From Gonium pectorale (taxonomy: Eukaryota > Chlorophyta > Chlorophyceae > Chlamydomonadales > Volvocaceae): a DNA stretch of 64,000 nucleotides. Made by a program: the position numbers and the translations under genes. Of the stretch, positions 11,701 to 23,700 are shown piece by piece (within the stretch, counting starts at the first letter, position 1; the number at the start of each line of letters is the position of its first letter). The DNA is taken from the NCBI GenBank assembly GCA_001584585.1, contig LSYV01000080.1:1-64000 (forward strand), given 5' to 3'. The notes below the pieces were generated by a model. It did no database searches and was not told where the DNA came from. It saw only the letters and a program-made list of their open reading frames with translations.

Positions 11701-14700
11701 ACCAGATCCTAAGCCCCAGCGCGTCAGCGCACTCACTTGTAGAAGTCCAGCGCGAACCGCAGCCCCAGCTTCCATTTGCCGATGTCCGCCAGCGTCCGCA
11801 GGCGCTCCTGCCACGCCAGCAGCCGGCTGACGTACAGCGTGCTGCTGGATCCGAGCAGTACGACGCGCGGGCCGCTGCCGTACAGTGTATCCGGCACGCA
11901 CGGCGCGCCGCCGCGCGGGGCGTGCGGGAAGAGGCCGCTCACGGTGGGCGTGTCTATGCAGTCAACCTGAATCCCACACAAGAGGGCCCATGCGGGGATC
12001 GGCTGTGTGCTGAAGTGGCGGCAGATGGGAGACGGCACACAAGGGAAAAAGGACGAGTCGAGCGGGTCATGCCCGTAGGTGTGTGTCGTACCTGTTCCCG
12101 TATGGCCCCCTCCAAGTCCACGACCACCAGCCGCATCGCGAGGCCCAGTAGCAGTACGACACCCAGCGCGTCGCTGTCGTACCAGTGAAGCCCTGGGGCG
12201 GCAAGTGCAGGCCGCGCCAATGGGAGGTTTGCAGAGCTGAGGGCAGGCAGTTCCGTATCCGTATCAAAACCGACGAGGCGAGAAGCCTGAGGCGCGAAAA
12301 GACTACCGCCCGCACGGCTCGACGGCTATCGGGCCACAATGCCATTGAAACACCAGCGCACATCCAGGTCGTTGCTTGTCGCTGCATTCTGCTCGCAACT
12401 TACCTACAACTCGAACGGTAACGTCCCCGTCTGCACCGCCTCCCACCACCGGTGCTGCGCCAGGACTAAGAACAGAATCGGATTCAACTCGATCCGCGCC
12501 GATCGTACTCTTTGCGTTCCAGATCCGGGTGACCATAAGCGGCAGGCGCTCCGCCAGCGCCGCCGCCGCAGTCGGCGTCAGCGCATCCACCTGCGACGAG
12601 CCTGCGGCCGCTGCCGCCACCGCCAGCGCCGACGACGTGGCGGCGCCGGCCGCCGCTGCCGCTGTGGCTGCTGCCGCCGTCGCAGCGGCGGCGGCGCCGC
12701 GCGCAACACCGGTTACGGCGGCGGCGGCACGCATGAACGCCAGTCGCGCCTGGCCCTGCTGCTGCTGTTGCTGCTGTTGCTGCTGTTGTTGCGGCACCAT
12801 CCGCAGCGCCGGCTGCGCTTGAGCCGTTGCCGGCGACGGCAGCCCTTCCGCACCCGAGGGCGGCGACGGCGCCATGGGGGTCACGTGATCACCAATCAAC
12901 GGCACGTCCACGAACATCACCTCGTCGTGCCACCCCACGGCCAGCACGGCGCAAACCGCCGTCGTCGGACCGCCGCCGCCGCCGCCGCCAGCTGCACCAC
13001 CAGCACCCGTAGCGCCGCCGCCGCCGCCAACCGAGCCCGAGGCAGGCGTCGGCGGCGCCACCGAGGAAGAGTCGCCCGCGATGGGCGGCGGCCTGGCGGA
13101 GCGCCGTTGGTGGGGCAGCCAGGCGGCGCAGGGGATGGCGGGGCTGGGGATTGCGGAGGGGCGCGGGATGGAGAAGAGCGGGATGAGCTCCCCGGACGGT
13201 TTGAAGCGGCCGATGTGGCAGCCCGATGTCGCGCACACCGCCACCATCCCGTCGCCCACCCGCGCCGCCGGCAGCGCTAGCTGCGTCGCCGCCTGTGCCG
13301 GTGCCGCGCCATTCGGTGTCGCCGCCGCGGAGACGGCGGCCGGCGCCGCCGGCGCTGCCGCGCCGGCGGAGGCGAAGAATGGCGTGAGGTGCGCGATGCC
13401 GCCGAGCTGCCCCAGCGCGCCGTCCAGCACAACGCGGCTCGCGACGGCGGTCTTCAGCACGATGTGAGTGAAGGAGTGCAACAGCAGGCGGCCGCGCCGG
13501 TCGGCGGAGAGCGCCATCACGGCGCCGCGGCCGGGGAAGAAGCTGACGTGGACAACCTGGCGGCGGCATTTGGAGGCAGTTAGTGGCTATTATTGTTGGT
13601 TGTGGTTTGGGTTCCATGGAGGACTTAGCGAGATTGAGGTCGAGCAGCACGTGTAGCGAGCGGTGCTCAGAGCCCTGGATGCCGCCGTCACGACGCTGGA
13701 CGCACCGTTCCTCTTCCCTACGCACGATACGCGCAGCCCCAGGATCCTGGATCAGCACGTGTGGGCCGGCGCCTGCGCGCGTTATAGATGCGGACCGCTG
13801 CCCAGCACCCCGGCTTACGCGGCGTCGCCTCACACCGACCCTCGCCCTACCAACCGCGACCCCGGCGCCCCCCGCCCCACTCCCCAGCCCCCCAAGGAGC
13901 CCCGCCGCCCGCCCCCGGGCCCCCCTCTCACCGGCAGCCCGTGCTGCCCCGCGATGTGCGCCACCTGGCGGTGCGGGCGGCGCTGCAGGTCCCAGGCGAC
14001 CACTGAGCCCGAGGCGTGGCCCACCAGCAGCCACAGCGGGTCGCCTGCGTGTGGCGTGTGGCACACGGAGAGGCAGGGCGGGGGGGGGGGCGTGTTGAGG
14101 GGCCGAGGAGGGCGCCGAGTGAGCGAGCAGCTGGCAACGCGGGCCCGCGGCTGGTGGTGCCGCCAGGTATGGACCCGACCGTCTCAGCAGCCGGCTACCC
14201 AAGGGCGCCCGACTCGGGGCCAAGCGAGGCCAGTCGGGGGGACGGTTTGACAAGAAAGGAAAGGCAGCCTCTTCCGGCGGCATCTTCCCATCGCAAGCCG
14301 GGGGAGGGGAAGGGGAAGGCTGCGCAGCGCGGCCGCTCCCCGCATGTACGTCGAACCTCGCGGCTGCCCACCTGCTCCCGCGACGGTCGTCAACGCCAGC
14401 GCCGTCACGGCCTCCGCCTCGCTGCGGGCCTCCCCCACCACCACGATCGGCGCGCCGCCGCCCGCCGCACTCCCCGGTGCGGCGCCGCCGTGACCCGCTC
14501 CACCCGGGCCCATACCGCCGGCCGCCGCGGCCCCGACACCGACGCCGCTGCCAAACGGCGTTCCCTCCGCCCCATGCCCATGCCCGCCACCGCCATGGCC
14601 ACTGCCGCCGCCGGGTCCGTGGCCGCTGCCGCCAGCTGCACCGTGGGCGCCGCCGGCGGCTGTGCCGGCGGCTGCAGCAGCCGGCGGCGGCAGCTGGAAT

Positions 14701-17700
14701 ACCAGGCTCACCCCTAGGCTGGTGCCCACCGCCATAATGCCGGCGGCAAGCGTCACCACACGGGGCCGGCCCGCCTGCGGGCGGGCGGGAGGTTCACGGA
14801 GCATAAAATAGCTATATCGTGGGTTCAAACCCAGGTGCCGACGAGTGCATAAGGACAGTTGATCAGCTGGCCTCTGGGAATACGGTAGCCAGAGCCCGGC
14901 GCCGGGAGTTGCACCATGGCAATCGGCAAAGCAATCGTGCACAGTCACGGGTTTGCGAGCGGTGCTTCCTCCAACCGTGACGCTGGGCGACCGCCCCGGG
15001 TACCCGGTTCCCAGCGCCCCAGCTCCCCCTCCCCCTGCCCGGCCCCACCGTGAGCCAGTGCTGCGCCATGTCGGGCAGGCTGGCGTGCAGCTCCTCCAGC
15101 CGCAGCGCCACGCTGCCGCCGATCATGGCGCCCGAGGCGTCGGGCCGGCCAGCGGGGTTCCAGTCCTGCGCCGCGTCCGCCAGCAGCGAGGTGAGGCCGG
15201 CCAGCGGGTCCAGCCGCCCGCCGCCGCCGCCGCCGCTGGGGGCGCCAGGGGCGGGCGGCGCGCCGTCGGATGATGGGGCGGCAGGAGCGGCAGAGGCGGC
15301 GGGGAGCTGTGGCCCGGGAGGCACCAGCATGAGGGACGCCAGGGGGCTGGTGGTGGCGTCGGGGCCTGCGCGGTCAGGGGTAAGAGTGGTAAGAGGGGTT
15401 GCGTTGCGTTCTCGTCAGAGTAGCTGTGGGGCGCAAGCAGGGGGCGGCACGAGTGTGCAGCACCGGTGCTGCACATAAGCCGTGAGCCTGCCGGTCGCCA
15501 ACACGCGGACGAAGGAACGGGGCGTTCACGCCCGTGCACAAGGCCACACTCGCATCACAAATCCCTCGCATCCCTCGCATCCCACCCATCGCATAAGCTC
15601 ATTCTTACCAGCGCAGTGACAACGACAACGTGAGCATCGCCATGAGGTTCAAGGTGTGAACCGCGCGACGCTTCGCTTCCCTTCCCCTTCCCCGTCCTCA
15701 TCCTTACCAACCCGCACCCGCACACACGCACCCATGGACGCATGCACACCCACGCCGGCACCTCGACCGCCTACCCGCCAGCAGAGCCGCCTCCGCCGCC
15801 TCGGCCGCACGCAGCGCCGCCTCGTGCCGGGGCATCCGGCCCTCAACCGCAGGACCCCCGGACGCCGCCTCCGCCTCCACCCCGGGTGCAGAGGCCGTCG
15901 AGAGGGAGCCGGCAGGCGATGCACGAGCAGCTCCTGACACGGGCCTCGCCGAGCCCTCAACAGCCGCCGCCACCGCCGCTGGCGCCGCCGCCGCTGACAC
16001 CGGCACAGGCGCTGCCGCCACATGGGCAGTCATAGCTGGTGGCACGTCGTGCGATACGCTCCCGCCGGTTGATGCTGGTAGGGCTGGTAGGATCGGCAGC
16101 GGCGGGGGCGGCGGCGCGGGCTCGGATGGCCGGCTGGCCGCAACTGAGCTCTCGTCGAGCACTCCCGACAGATCTAGGAGCTCGTCCTCGTCGTCGTCCT
16201 CGTCATCACTGCCTTCCTGCGAAGGCTGCGCCGCCAGCGAAGCGGCAGCCCCGCCATGTACAGCCCGCGCACTGCCGGCTAACGCTGCCCCCAGCGCAGC
16301 CTCCAGCGCGCTGGCGCGCTCATCCCCGCCCTCGCCCTCGTCCCCACCCGCGCCTACGGCGCCCAGCTGGGCGCCAGCACTGCCTAGGGCAGCCTCAAGC
16401 GCAGCGGCGGCAGCGGCGGCGTCGCCGTAGCCCTCAGCGCCGTCACCGGCTCCCGCGTCACCCGGCGGCGCCACAGCTCCGTACTGCGCCAGCAGGCTCT
16501 CCAAGGTGTCTCCCCCGTCAAGTCCCACACCAAACTCGCCAAGCCCCTCATATTGCGGCGCAAGGTCGAGGAGGCCGCCCAGGCCGACGTCCACGGGGAC
16601 CACTAGGCCCGCGCCGCCACCAGCACCGGCAGCCTCAGCACTGCCAGGCCCGCCCTGCGGCGACTGTCGCACCTGTGGCAGCTGTGGCAGCCGGGGAGGC
16701 TGGGGGGCCCGATCGCAGGGAGGCTGCTGCGGGGCTGCTTCCGGCCCCTGGTGAGGAGGCTGCGAAGGTGTGTCGGCTTCCGGTGGGGGCGGCGGCGACG
16801 GGGCTTCCAGCTGCGACTCGCAAAGTGGTGAGAGCACGTCCGATTGGCCCGGGCTGCCATCGGGGGCGGCCGTAGACGGTCCCCGCACCGCTGCCGTGGG
16901 CGGCGACAGGGGCTCCGCGAGCTGGGGCCCCTGGCCTGGTGGCGACCCAAGCGGCGAGGCAGGCCCGGAGAGCGCCGGCGAAGGGGCCCAGTCCGCCGCG
17001 GGGGACACCAGTGCCGCAGCTGGCAGGGGCTGTGCTTCGGCTCCTCCCTCGGGAATCCTCAAATGCTCGAGCAAAGACTGCGGGGAGGCTGCCGCCTCGG
17101 CAGCATCACCCTCACGGACCAGCGGTCTGCATGAGGGCTCGTCGTGGGCCGGGGCCGCAGGCGCAGGTGCGGATGCGGGCCCTGTGGCAGATGCCAATCC
17201 AAGCTCCTGAGCCTCGGGCGCTGAGGGGCCAGCCGGGGACCCGGACTCAAAGGCCGGCATCGGTTGCGCCGGCTCCTTGAGCTCGGGCGCAGCGCCCCCT
17301 GGTGCCTGGGGATCGGGGTCTGGCTCCCCAAACTCCAGCATCAGGTCTGCCAAGATGCCCCCGGCCGCCGCCCCGGCGCCGGCCGCCGGGGCCGGCGGGG
17401 CCGCCACCGGCGCCGTCGCGCTGTCAGCAAAGTCGCCGAACGCCAGGAACGGATCCGCTGCCGTGCCATGTCCAGACGGCACAGCCCCTGTGGTGACGCC
17501 GCCGCCGCCGCTGCCGCTGCTGTCACCGGCGACGGGGATGGGGACGACGACAGCAGCAGCGGCAGAGGGTGAGCTGCCGAACAAGTCGTCCAGGTCCAGC
17601 GCTGGTGGCGGGGTTTGATCCGCCGTGGCCGCCTGCTGGATGCCCCAGTCTGCCAGAAATGCCGGGTCCGGCGGCGGCATGGGACCGAGCGCCGCACCCG

Positions 17701-20700
17701 CAGCGGCAGCGCCGCCAGAGGTCCACTGGCCCCAGTCCCCAGCAGCCGGGTCAGCTGCAGGCGCCGCGCCCACGTCACTTTCGTAGGCGCTGGTGTCCGC
17801 TTGGCTGGAAAGGCGTGGTTCCGGAGCGCTGCTGCACGGCTCCTGTGAAAACGGCTCCGTGGCCTGCCCCTTCGCCTCTGGCGGCGCGAGCACCTGAAGG
17901 AGGTCCGAGTCCGCAAGCACAGAGTGCTCTGCGGGGAGCGGGTCCTCCGGGGCGCCAGGGCCCTGCTGCTGCAGCTGCTGTCCCTCCGGGCCGTTCGGCG
18001 TGGAGTACGGTAGCGGCGGCGACGAAGGCTGAGAGCCTGCCAATGAGGCTGCTGCACCGTCAAGAGGCGGTCCCTCAATATCTGCGGCTGACACGGCGAC
18101 GGGCGGCGCCGCGACCCCTAATTCGTGCTCCTCAGCCGCTTGTGACGCTACCGCTTCTGACGCCATCTCTGATGCCGCTTCCGGTTTTGCTTCGTCAGGG
18201 GCCAACTCCACAGGCCCTTTCGCCACCGCCTCCAGCTCCATTGACACCGGTTCAATCCCCGTGGGCAGCGGGGTTCCCGGAGCCTCCGACTCCGTCTCCA
18301 ACCCCTCCGCCAAAGGCAAGGCTTCAGACGTGGATGCAGCATCCTCCGCAGGGCTCACCTCCTCCGCTGCCTCCTCCGCTGCCTCCTCCAGAGGACCGGG
18401 CTGCGGCTCCACTGGCACCGCAACCTCATGGGCTCCGCTCGGCAGGGGAAACTCGGCCGAAACGTCCGCGGCCGGCACGTCCGCTGCTGCCGCTGCCTCT
18501 TTTTCGAGCACTTCCGACTCATGCTGCGGAGCAGCAGCCGCGTGAAAGCCGCCCGTGGGATCCTCAGCGGCCTCTTCTGCCACAGGTTCCCCCAGGTCAG
18601 TCACGTCGGCGGAGGATTCCGCGGATGCCGGAGTGGCCGTTCGCTCCTCCATGCCATCCTCCATCGCCTCCATCGGCTGTACAGCGCCATCGACAGCAGC
18701 ATCCGTGCCCTCGGCTACGACCTCTTCACTTGTCGGGGGAGGCGGGGGAGCGTCGGGCTGGGAGGAAGGGCAGAGCCCTCCTGGCGCAGCGGCGCCTTCG
18801 CCCTCCCCCGATACCTCTCCAAATACATCCCTGGGCTTCACAGCCCGCGGCCCAGCTTGCGGTGACGGATGCCCCTGGTGCTCCAGCTCCAGCTGCTGCT
18901 CGGGCGTCAAGGCCAACGGCACGGGTTGCGGCTGCGGTTCCGCAGGCCCAAGGACCGCAGACGATGTCTCGGCCGACGAGTGCGTCTCCACGGCTGTGCC
19001 CAAAGCCTGTGGCTCGTCTGTCCCGGCTGCAGCGCCTTCCGGCGAGCCAGCCCGCACATGCGGTGATGGTGTGTCCGCCTCCCCGCTCTCGCTGTAACCC
19101 CTGAATGCCGCGGCTGCTCCTTGCCCCGGTGAAGCATTCGAAGCCTCTGGAACAGCGAGCTCCAGGACCGGCCCCGCACCGGCGAGACCCGGCGCTGACG
19201 CAGGCGCGGAATCCCCTTCCGAGTCAGAGCCCTCCCACGGCTGGATTTGTCCGTCGTCGTCATCCGGTGGCCCACCCTGCGGATTGAGCGGCGGCACCTG
19301 GCGCGCCCCCGTTGCGGTAGCAGAGTCAGCGGTAGCAAGACCCGGCAGCGGCTCCTCCTCCACCGCATCGCCGCCATGAGCAAGCTCCGGCTGACCGTCA
19401 GCAGCGGAGGAACCGGGGCCAGGAAGCAACGTGACGTCGCTCCCTGCTCCGACGGCGGAGGGGAGGCCGTCGGAATCCGGCTGTAGCTCCGTGGGCTGCG
19501 TAGCTGCAAGGAACTCCGGCGGCTCCGCTGCCCCTCCTGTCGGGCTGCGAGCACTCGCCGGCGAGGACTCCGGCTCCTCCTCTGCCTCCGCTGCCGGGCT
19601 GCGAGCGGCCGCCGGCGAGGCATCCGGCCCCTCCTCTGCCTCCTCTGCCGGGCTGCGAGCACCCGCCATCGATGACTCCGGCCCCTCCTCTGCCTCCGCT
19701 GCCGGGCTGCGAGCACCCGCCAGCGATGACTCCGGCCCCTCCTCGGCCTCCGCTGCCGGGCTGCGAGCGGCAGCCGGCGAGGCCTCCGGCCCCTCCTCTG
19801 CCTCCGCTGCCGGGCTGCGAGCGCCCGCCGGCGATGACTCCCGCCCCTCCTCGGCCTCCGCTGCCGGGCTGCGAGCGCCCGCCGGCGAGGCCTCCAGCCC
19901 CTCCTCTGCCTCCGCTGCCGGGCTGCGAGCACCCGCCATCGATGACTCCGGCCCCTCCTCTGCCTCCACTGCCAGGCTGCGAGCGGCAGCCGGCGAGGCC
20001 TCCGGCCCCTCCTCTGCCTCCGCTGCCCGGGCTGCGAGCGCCCCGCCGGCGAGGCCTTCGGCCCCTCCTCTGCCTCCGCTGCCGGGCTGCGAGCGCCCGC
20101 CGGCGATGACTCCGGCCCCTCCTCGGCCTCCGCTGCCGGGCTGCGAGCGGCAGCAGGTGAGGCCTCCGGCCCCTCCTCTGCCTCCGCTGCCGGGCTGCGA
20201 GCACCCGCCATCGATGACTCCGGCCCCTCCTCTGCCTCCACTGCCAGGCTGCGAGCGGCAGCCGGCGAGGCCTCCGGCCCCTCCTCTGCCTCCGCTGCCG
20301 GGCTGCGAGCGCCCGCCGGCGAGGCCTTCGGCCCCTCCTCTGCCTCCGCTGCCGGGCTGCGAGCGGCAGCCGGCGAGGCCTCCGGCCCCTCCTCTGCCTC
20401 CGCTGCCGGGCTGCGAGCGCCCGCCGGCGAGGCCTTCGGCCCCTCCTCTGCCTCCGCTGCCGGGCTGCGAGCGCCCGCCGGCGAGGCCTCCGGCCCCTCC
20501 TCGGCCTCCGCTGCCGGACTGCGAGCGCCCGCCAGCGAGGACTCTAGTGGCAACGCTGCTGGAGCGTCAGCCTCCGCCCCGAGCCCGGCTGCACCTGCAG
20601 CCGCAGCGAGCACATCCAGCGCCGACGCGGTCCCAGTGCCAGCTCCGAGCTCCTCGTCGGCGGCGTCCGGAGCTGCCGCTGCTGGCCCCTCGACTGGTGC

Positions 20701-23700
20701 GTTTGGCGTCGCCGCCGGCTGCGCCTCCCCCGCTGGCTCGGTCCCCGCTGCGAGCTCGTCCCCATCGGCCGCCGGCACCGGCGGGCCCCCTTCACCCGTG
20801 GGAGCAATCCGACCACACGAGAGCGCCGTCTCGACCCCACCATCCCCAGCGGCCCCGGCCGCCGTCGTGGCAGCCGGCGCTTCAGCCGCCTCGCCCGCCT
20901 CCGAGGCCCCAGACGCGGCAGCCTCATTCGCGGCCGTGGCTGCCTCCGTGCCTTCCGCGGCAATCGCGACGAGGCCGGGAGCGTCCACGGAGGAGTCAGG
21001 GGGATCCGCCCTTGGGCTGCTGGCCGAGTGGGCGGGAGAGGCAGGTGCCAAAGGCCAGGCCTCAGCATCCGGATGCACATGAGCGGCATCGGAGGCTTCG
21101 TGCGGCTGCTCAGAGGCCTGGCACACCGTCACGGTCTCGGCCGTCAGAGCCCGCGGAGGCGGCTCCGCGGCCTCTACTGCAAACCCCGCAGCAGGCTGTG
21201 CGACTGGAACAGTGGCCGCATCGACGATAGCAGCCTCCGCTGCTGCTTTTACTGTGCCCTCCGCTGATGCCTCCTGGGGAGCCCGCTCCTCGTCCTCCTC
21301 CACCACCACCACCGCTCCGGGCAGCTCGGAGGCCAAGCCAGCCGCTGAGGCCCCCAGCGCCCCGGGCCCCGGCGTCCCCTCTGACGGCTCGCCGCCGGCA
21401 GAACCGTCAGCGTCAGCCCGCGCTGCGTCGGCGACGGCGGCGTCCTCTGCCTCCAGCGCCAGCTCCGACACGGTCGCCTCCAGCGCCGCATCCACGGCGC
21501 GTTCCAGCGCAGCCTCCTCCTGGTGCTGCTCCTCCGGCTGCTGCTCCGCCTCGTGTTGCTCCTGCGGCCGCTGCTCCTCCACCCCATCTGCCAATATGGC
21601 CTCAGTCCCTCGCTTATCAACCACCCCTGCCTCCTCAGGGCCCGCCGCATCACGCCCAGCCTCAGAGTCAGGGGGCTTGTACTCCTCGCAATGAGCGCCC
21701 AACGCGGCGTCGGCCCCATCAGGGAGCGTCTGCTCGGTGGGCACCTGCACGACCGCGTCGTCGTCGGCGGTGGCCGACTCAGCCATGAGGCGAGCCGCCT
21801 TGTCATCAGCACTTGGCAACGGGGGATCGGCGCTAGCCTCGGAGCCCGCGGCTCCGTGGGCCTGATCCTCCACGGCCTCCAGGTCCTTCACCTCCGCCTC
21901 CTCCTCGTTCGCCGCCCCTGCCGCTGAGCTGCTGTCGAACAACGGGGGCAGCGAGTCCGAGACTGCAACTACAGCTCCCAGGGCAACGTCCGCGGTCTCG
22001 ACTGCAGCGGCCTGGGTTGGGATGCGCGGATCCATCTGGCCCAAGGTCCCCTGAACGCGCAGGCCGCCAGCCAGAGGAACCGGGGCCTCCGGCTCCCACA
22101 CCGTCTGGAGATGCGCTGGTGCTACCTCCGCCTCCGCTGCCGTAGCCTCAGCCGCAGGCGCAGACGCAGCAGGTCCCGAGGTCCTGTTGGCGGCAACCCC
22201 CCGCACGTCTGGCGTGCCCGTCTGCCCGGCAGCACCGGCCCCCGCAGCAGGAGCCGCAGTGCTACCAGCGAGAGCGGCGGCGGCCGCCGTGTCACTAGCG
22301 GCGGCGGGGGTAGACGCGCCGCCGGCACCAGCGAACCGAGGTGGAGGCAGGGAAGCCTCGGCCACGGCTGGCCCATCGAGCAGCTCCGGAGAGGAGGCCA
22401 CCTGTGGTGCGGCGCCGGCCACGCCTGCGCCAACCCACTGCGGCCGATCATGCCAGTCATCGCCGCCTCCGTCGTCGCTTTCTGTCACGGTGGCGCCAGG
22501 AGCCGACAGAGGGGCCGCCTCCCCAGCGGCGCCCTCCGGTGCAGCAACCCCATCGTCCGCGCCGCCGCCGTAATGCGGAGACCCTGGTGCCGAGCCAGCA
22601 GCGCCCCCCGCCACAGCGTCGGACGGCAACGCCCCGACCCACTGCGTATCGCTCCACTCGTCCTCCTCCACAGCGCTCGGAATGGGGGTGCCCGTAGACA
22701 CCGGTGCTTCGCCAGATGCCGCTGCCGCTGCCGCCGCCGCTGCCGCCAGCGCTGGCGACGGCTCGGCAGCCGCAACCCACTCCATGCCCTGCCACTCTTC
22801 GGCACTCTCGCCTTCCCCGCACTCGCCGTCGCACCCGGCTTCCCGCGGCACGGCGTCCGGGCCTTCAGTCACCTGCTGAGGCTCCTTGGTCGGCAGCGCC
22901 TCCTGGAGCTCCTCCGGATCTGCCACGGCGGGTAGTGGCTGCAGCGGCGCCAGATCGATGGCCCCCAATGGCGCCGGCGCCGGCAGCGGCGTAGGGGGCT
23001 GCGAAGGCGAGGGCTGTGGAGGCGAAGGTTGAGGTGCCGGGGACGGTTGAAACTCTTGCAATGGTGCACCCGAGTGTGGGCCGGGTGTTCCTGAGCCACT
23101 TGCAGCGAGACCGCTCTGCGACCGCTCGGCAACGACAAAGTCGCCGAACACATCGTCAAAGAACGCGGTCGGGCCCGCCGCGGCCACGGGCCCTGCCCAC
23201 CTCACGCCGTCTCTCTCCACCGCGGTAACTGCTTCAGCCTCATGTGGGAGCAGCCCGCCTGAAGGATAGAGTGCCAGGGATGCTGCTGAGGAGCTCGACG
23301 GCCCGGACGGACCATACGAAAGTGATGGCTGCGGCGGGGCCACGGCCGAGGGGCCCACGCCCAGCAGTGCTACGGTCAGCGGAGCGGCAGCCGTGGCCGG
23401 AGCAGGAGCAGGAGCAGATTCCAGGACGGAAAATGAAGCTGAAGCCGGAGGGGGCGGGGGTGGTGCAGGGAATTCCGGGACGTCCGGGTCCACATCCAGA
23501 CCCGCGAACAGATCGTCAGAGGCCCCGAAGTCAGCCTCAACGCCCGACGTGGCCGGCGCTGCTGCGGTGTCCAGCGGCCCGGGTCTGGCGCTCTGGGCGG
23601 GCTGCGCGGTGGCGCGGCCCGTGGCAGTTGCCCACGGCGGCGGCGCAAAAGGCACGGAGCCCGCGCGCGCAGGGGCAACGGCAGAGATCCGCGGCGGCCG

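Noticed and set aside
12339..13280. Arg-rich plus-strand frame with Leu tract
   Set aside because: It is antisense to VPS8 exon 6; the Leu run is the reverse reading of the Gln-coding CAG/CAA repeat.
13660..13790. Possible extra VPS8 exon reading HVLIQDPGAARIVRREEE
   Set aside because: Including it would break the phase-0 join between QHGLP and VVHVSFF, which matches the family spacing; it is treated as intron 5.
14818..14845. tRNA T-arm-like palindrome GGGTTTGAACCC
   Set aside because: No acceptor stem, D-arm or anticodon arm can be placed around it; it lies in VPS8 intron 3.
17569..19104. 511-codon plus-strand open frame
   Set aside because: It is a mirror frame of VPS8 exon 2, Pro/Arg/Ser-rich with no splice or paralog support.
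19541..20566. CRISPR-like regular repeat
   Set aside because: Units are contiguous with no unique spacers, encode protein in frame, and lie in a eukaryotic gene.
19431..21230. 599-codon plus-strand open frame, rich in PPLPGCERP repeats
   Set aside because: It is the complement of the minus-strand 54-bp coding repeat. GC-rich codons lacking stops on the opposite strand explain it, and the minus frame continues into conserved VPS8 exons.
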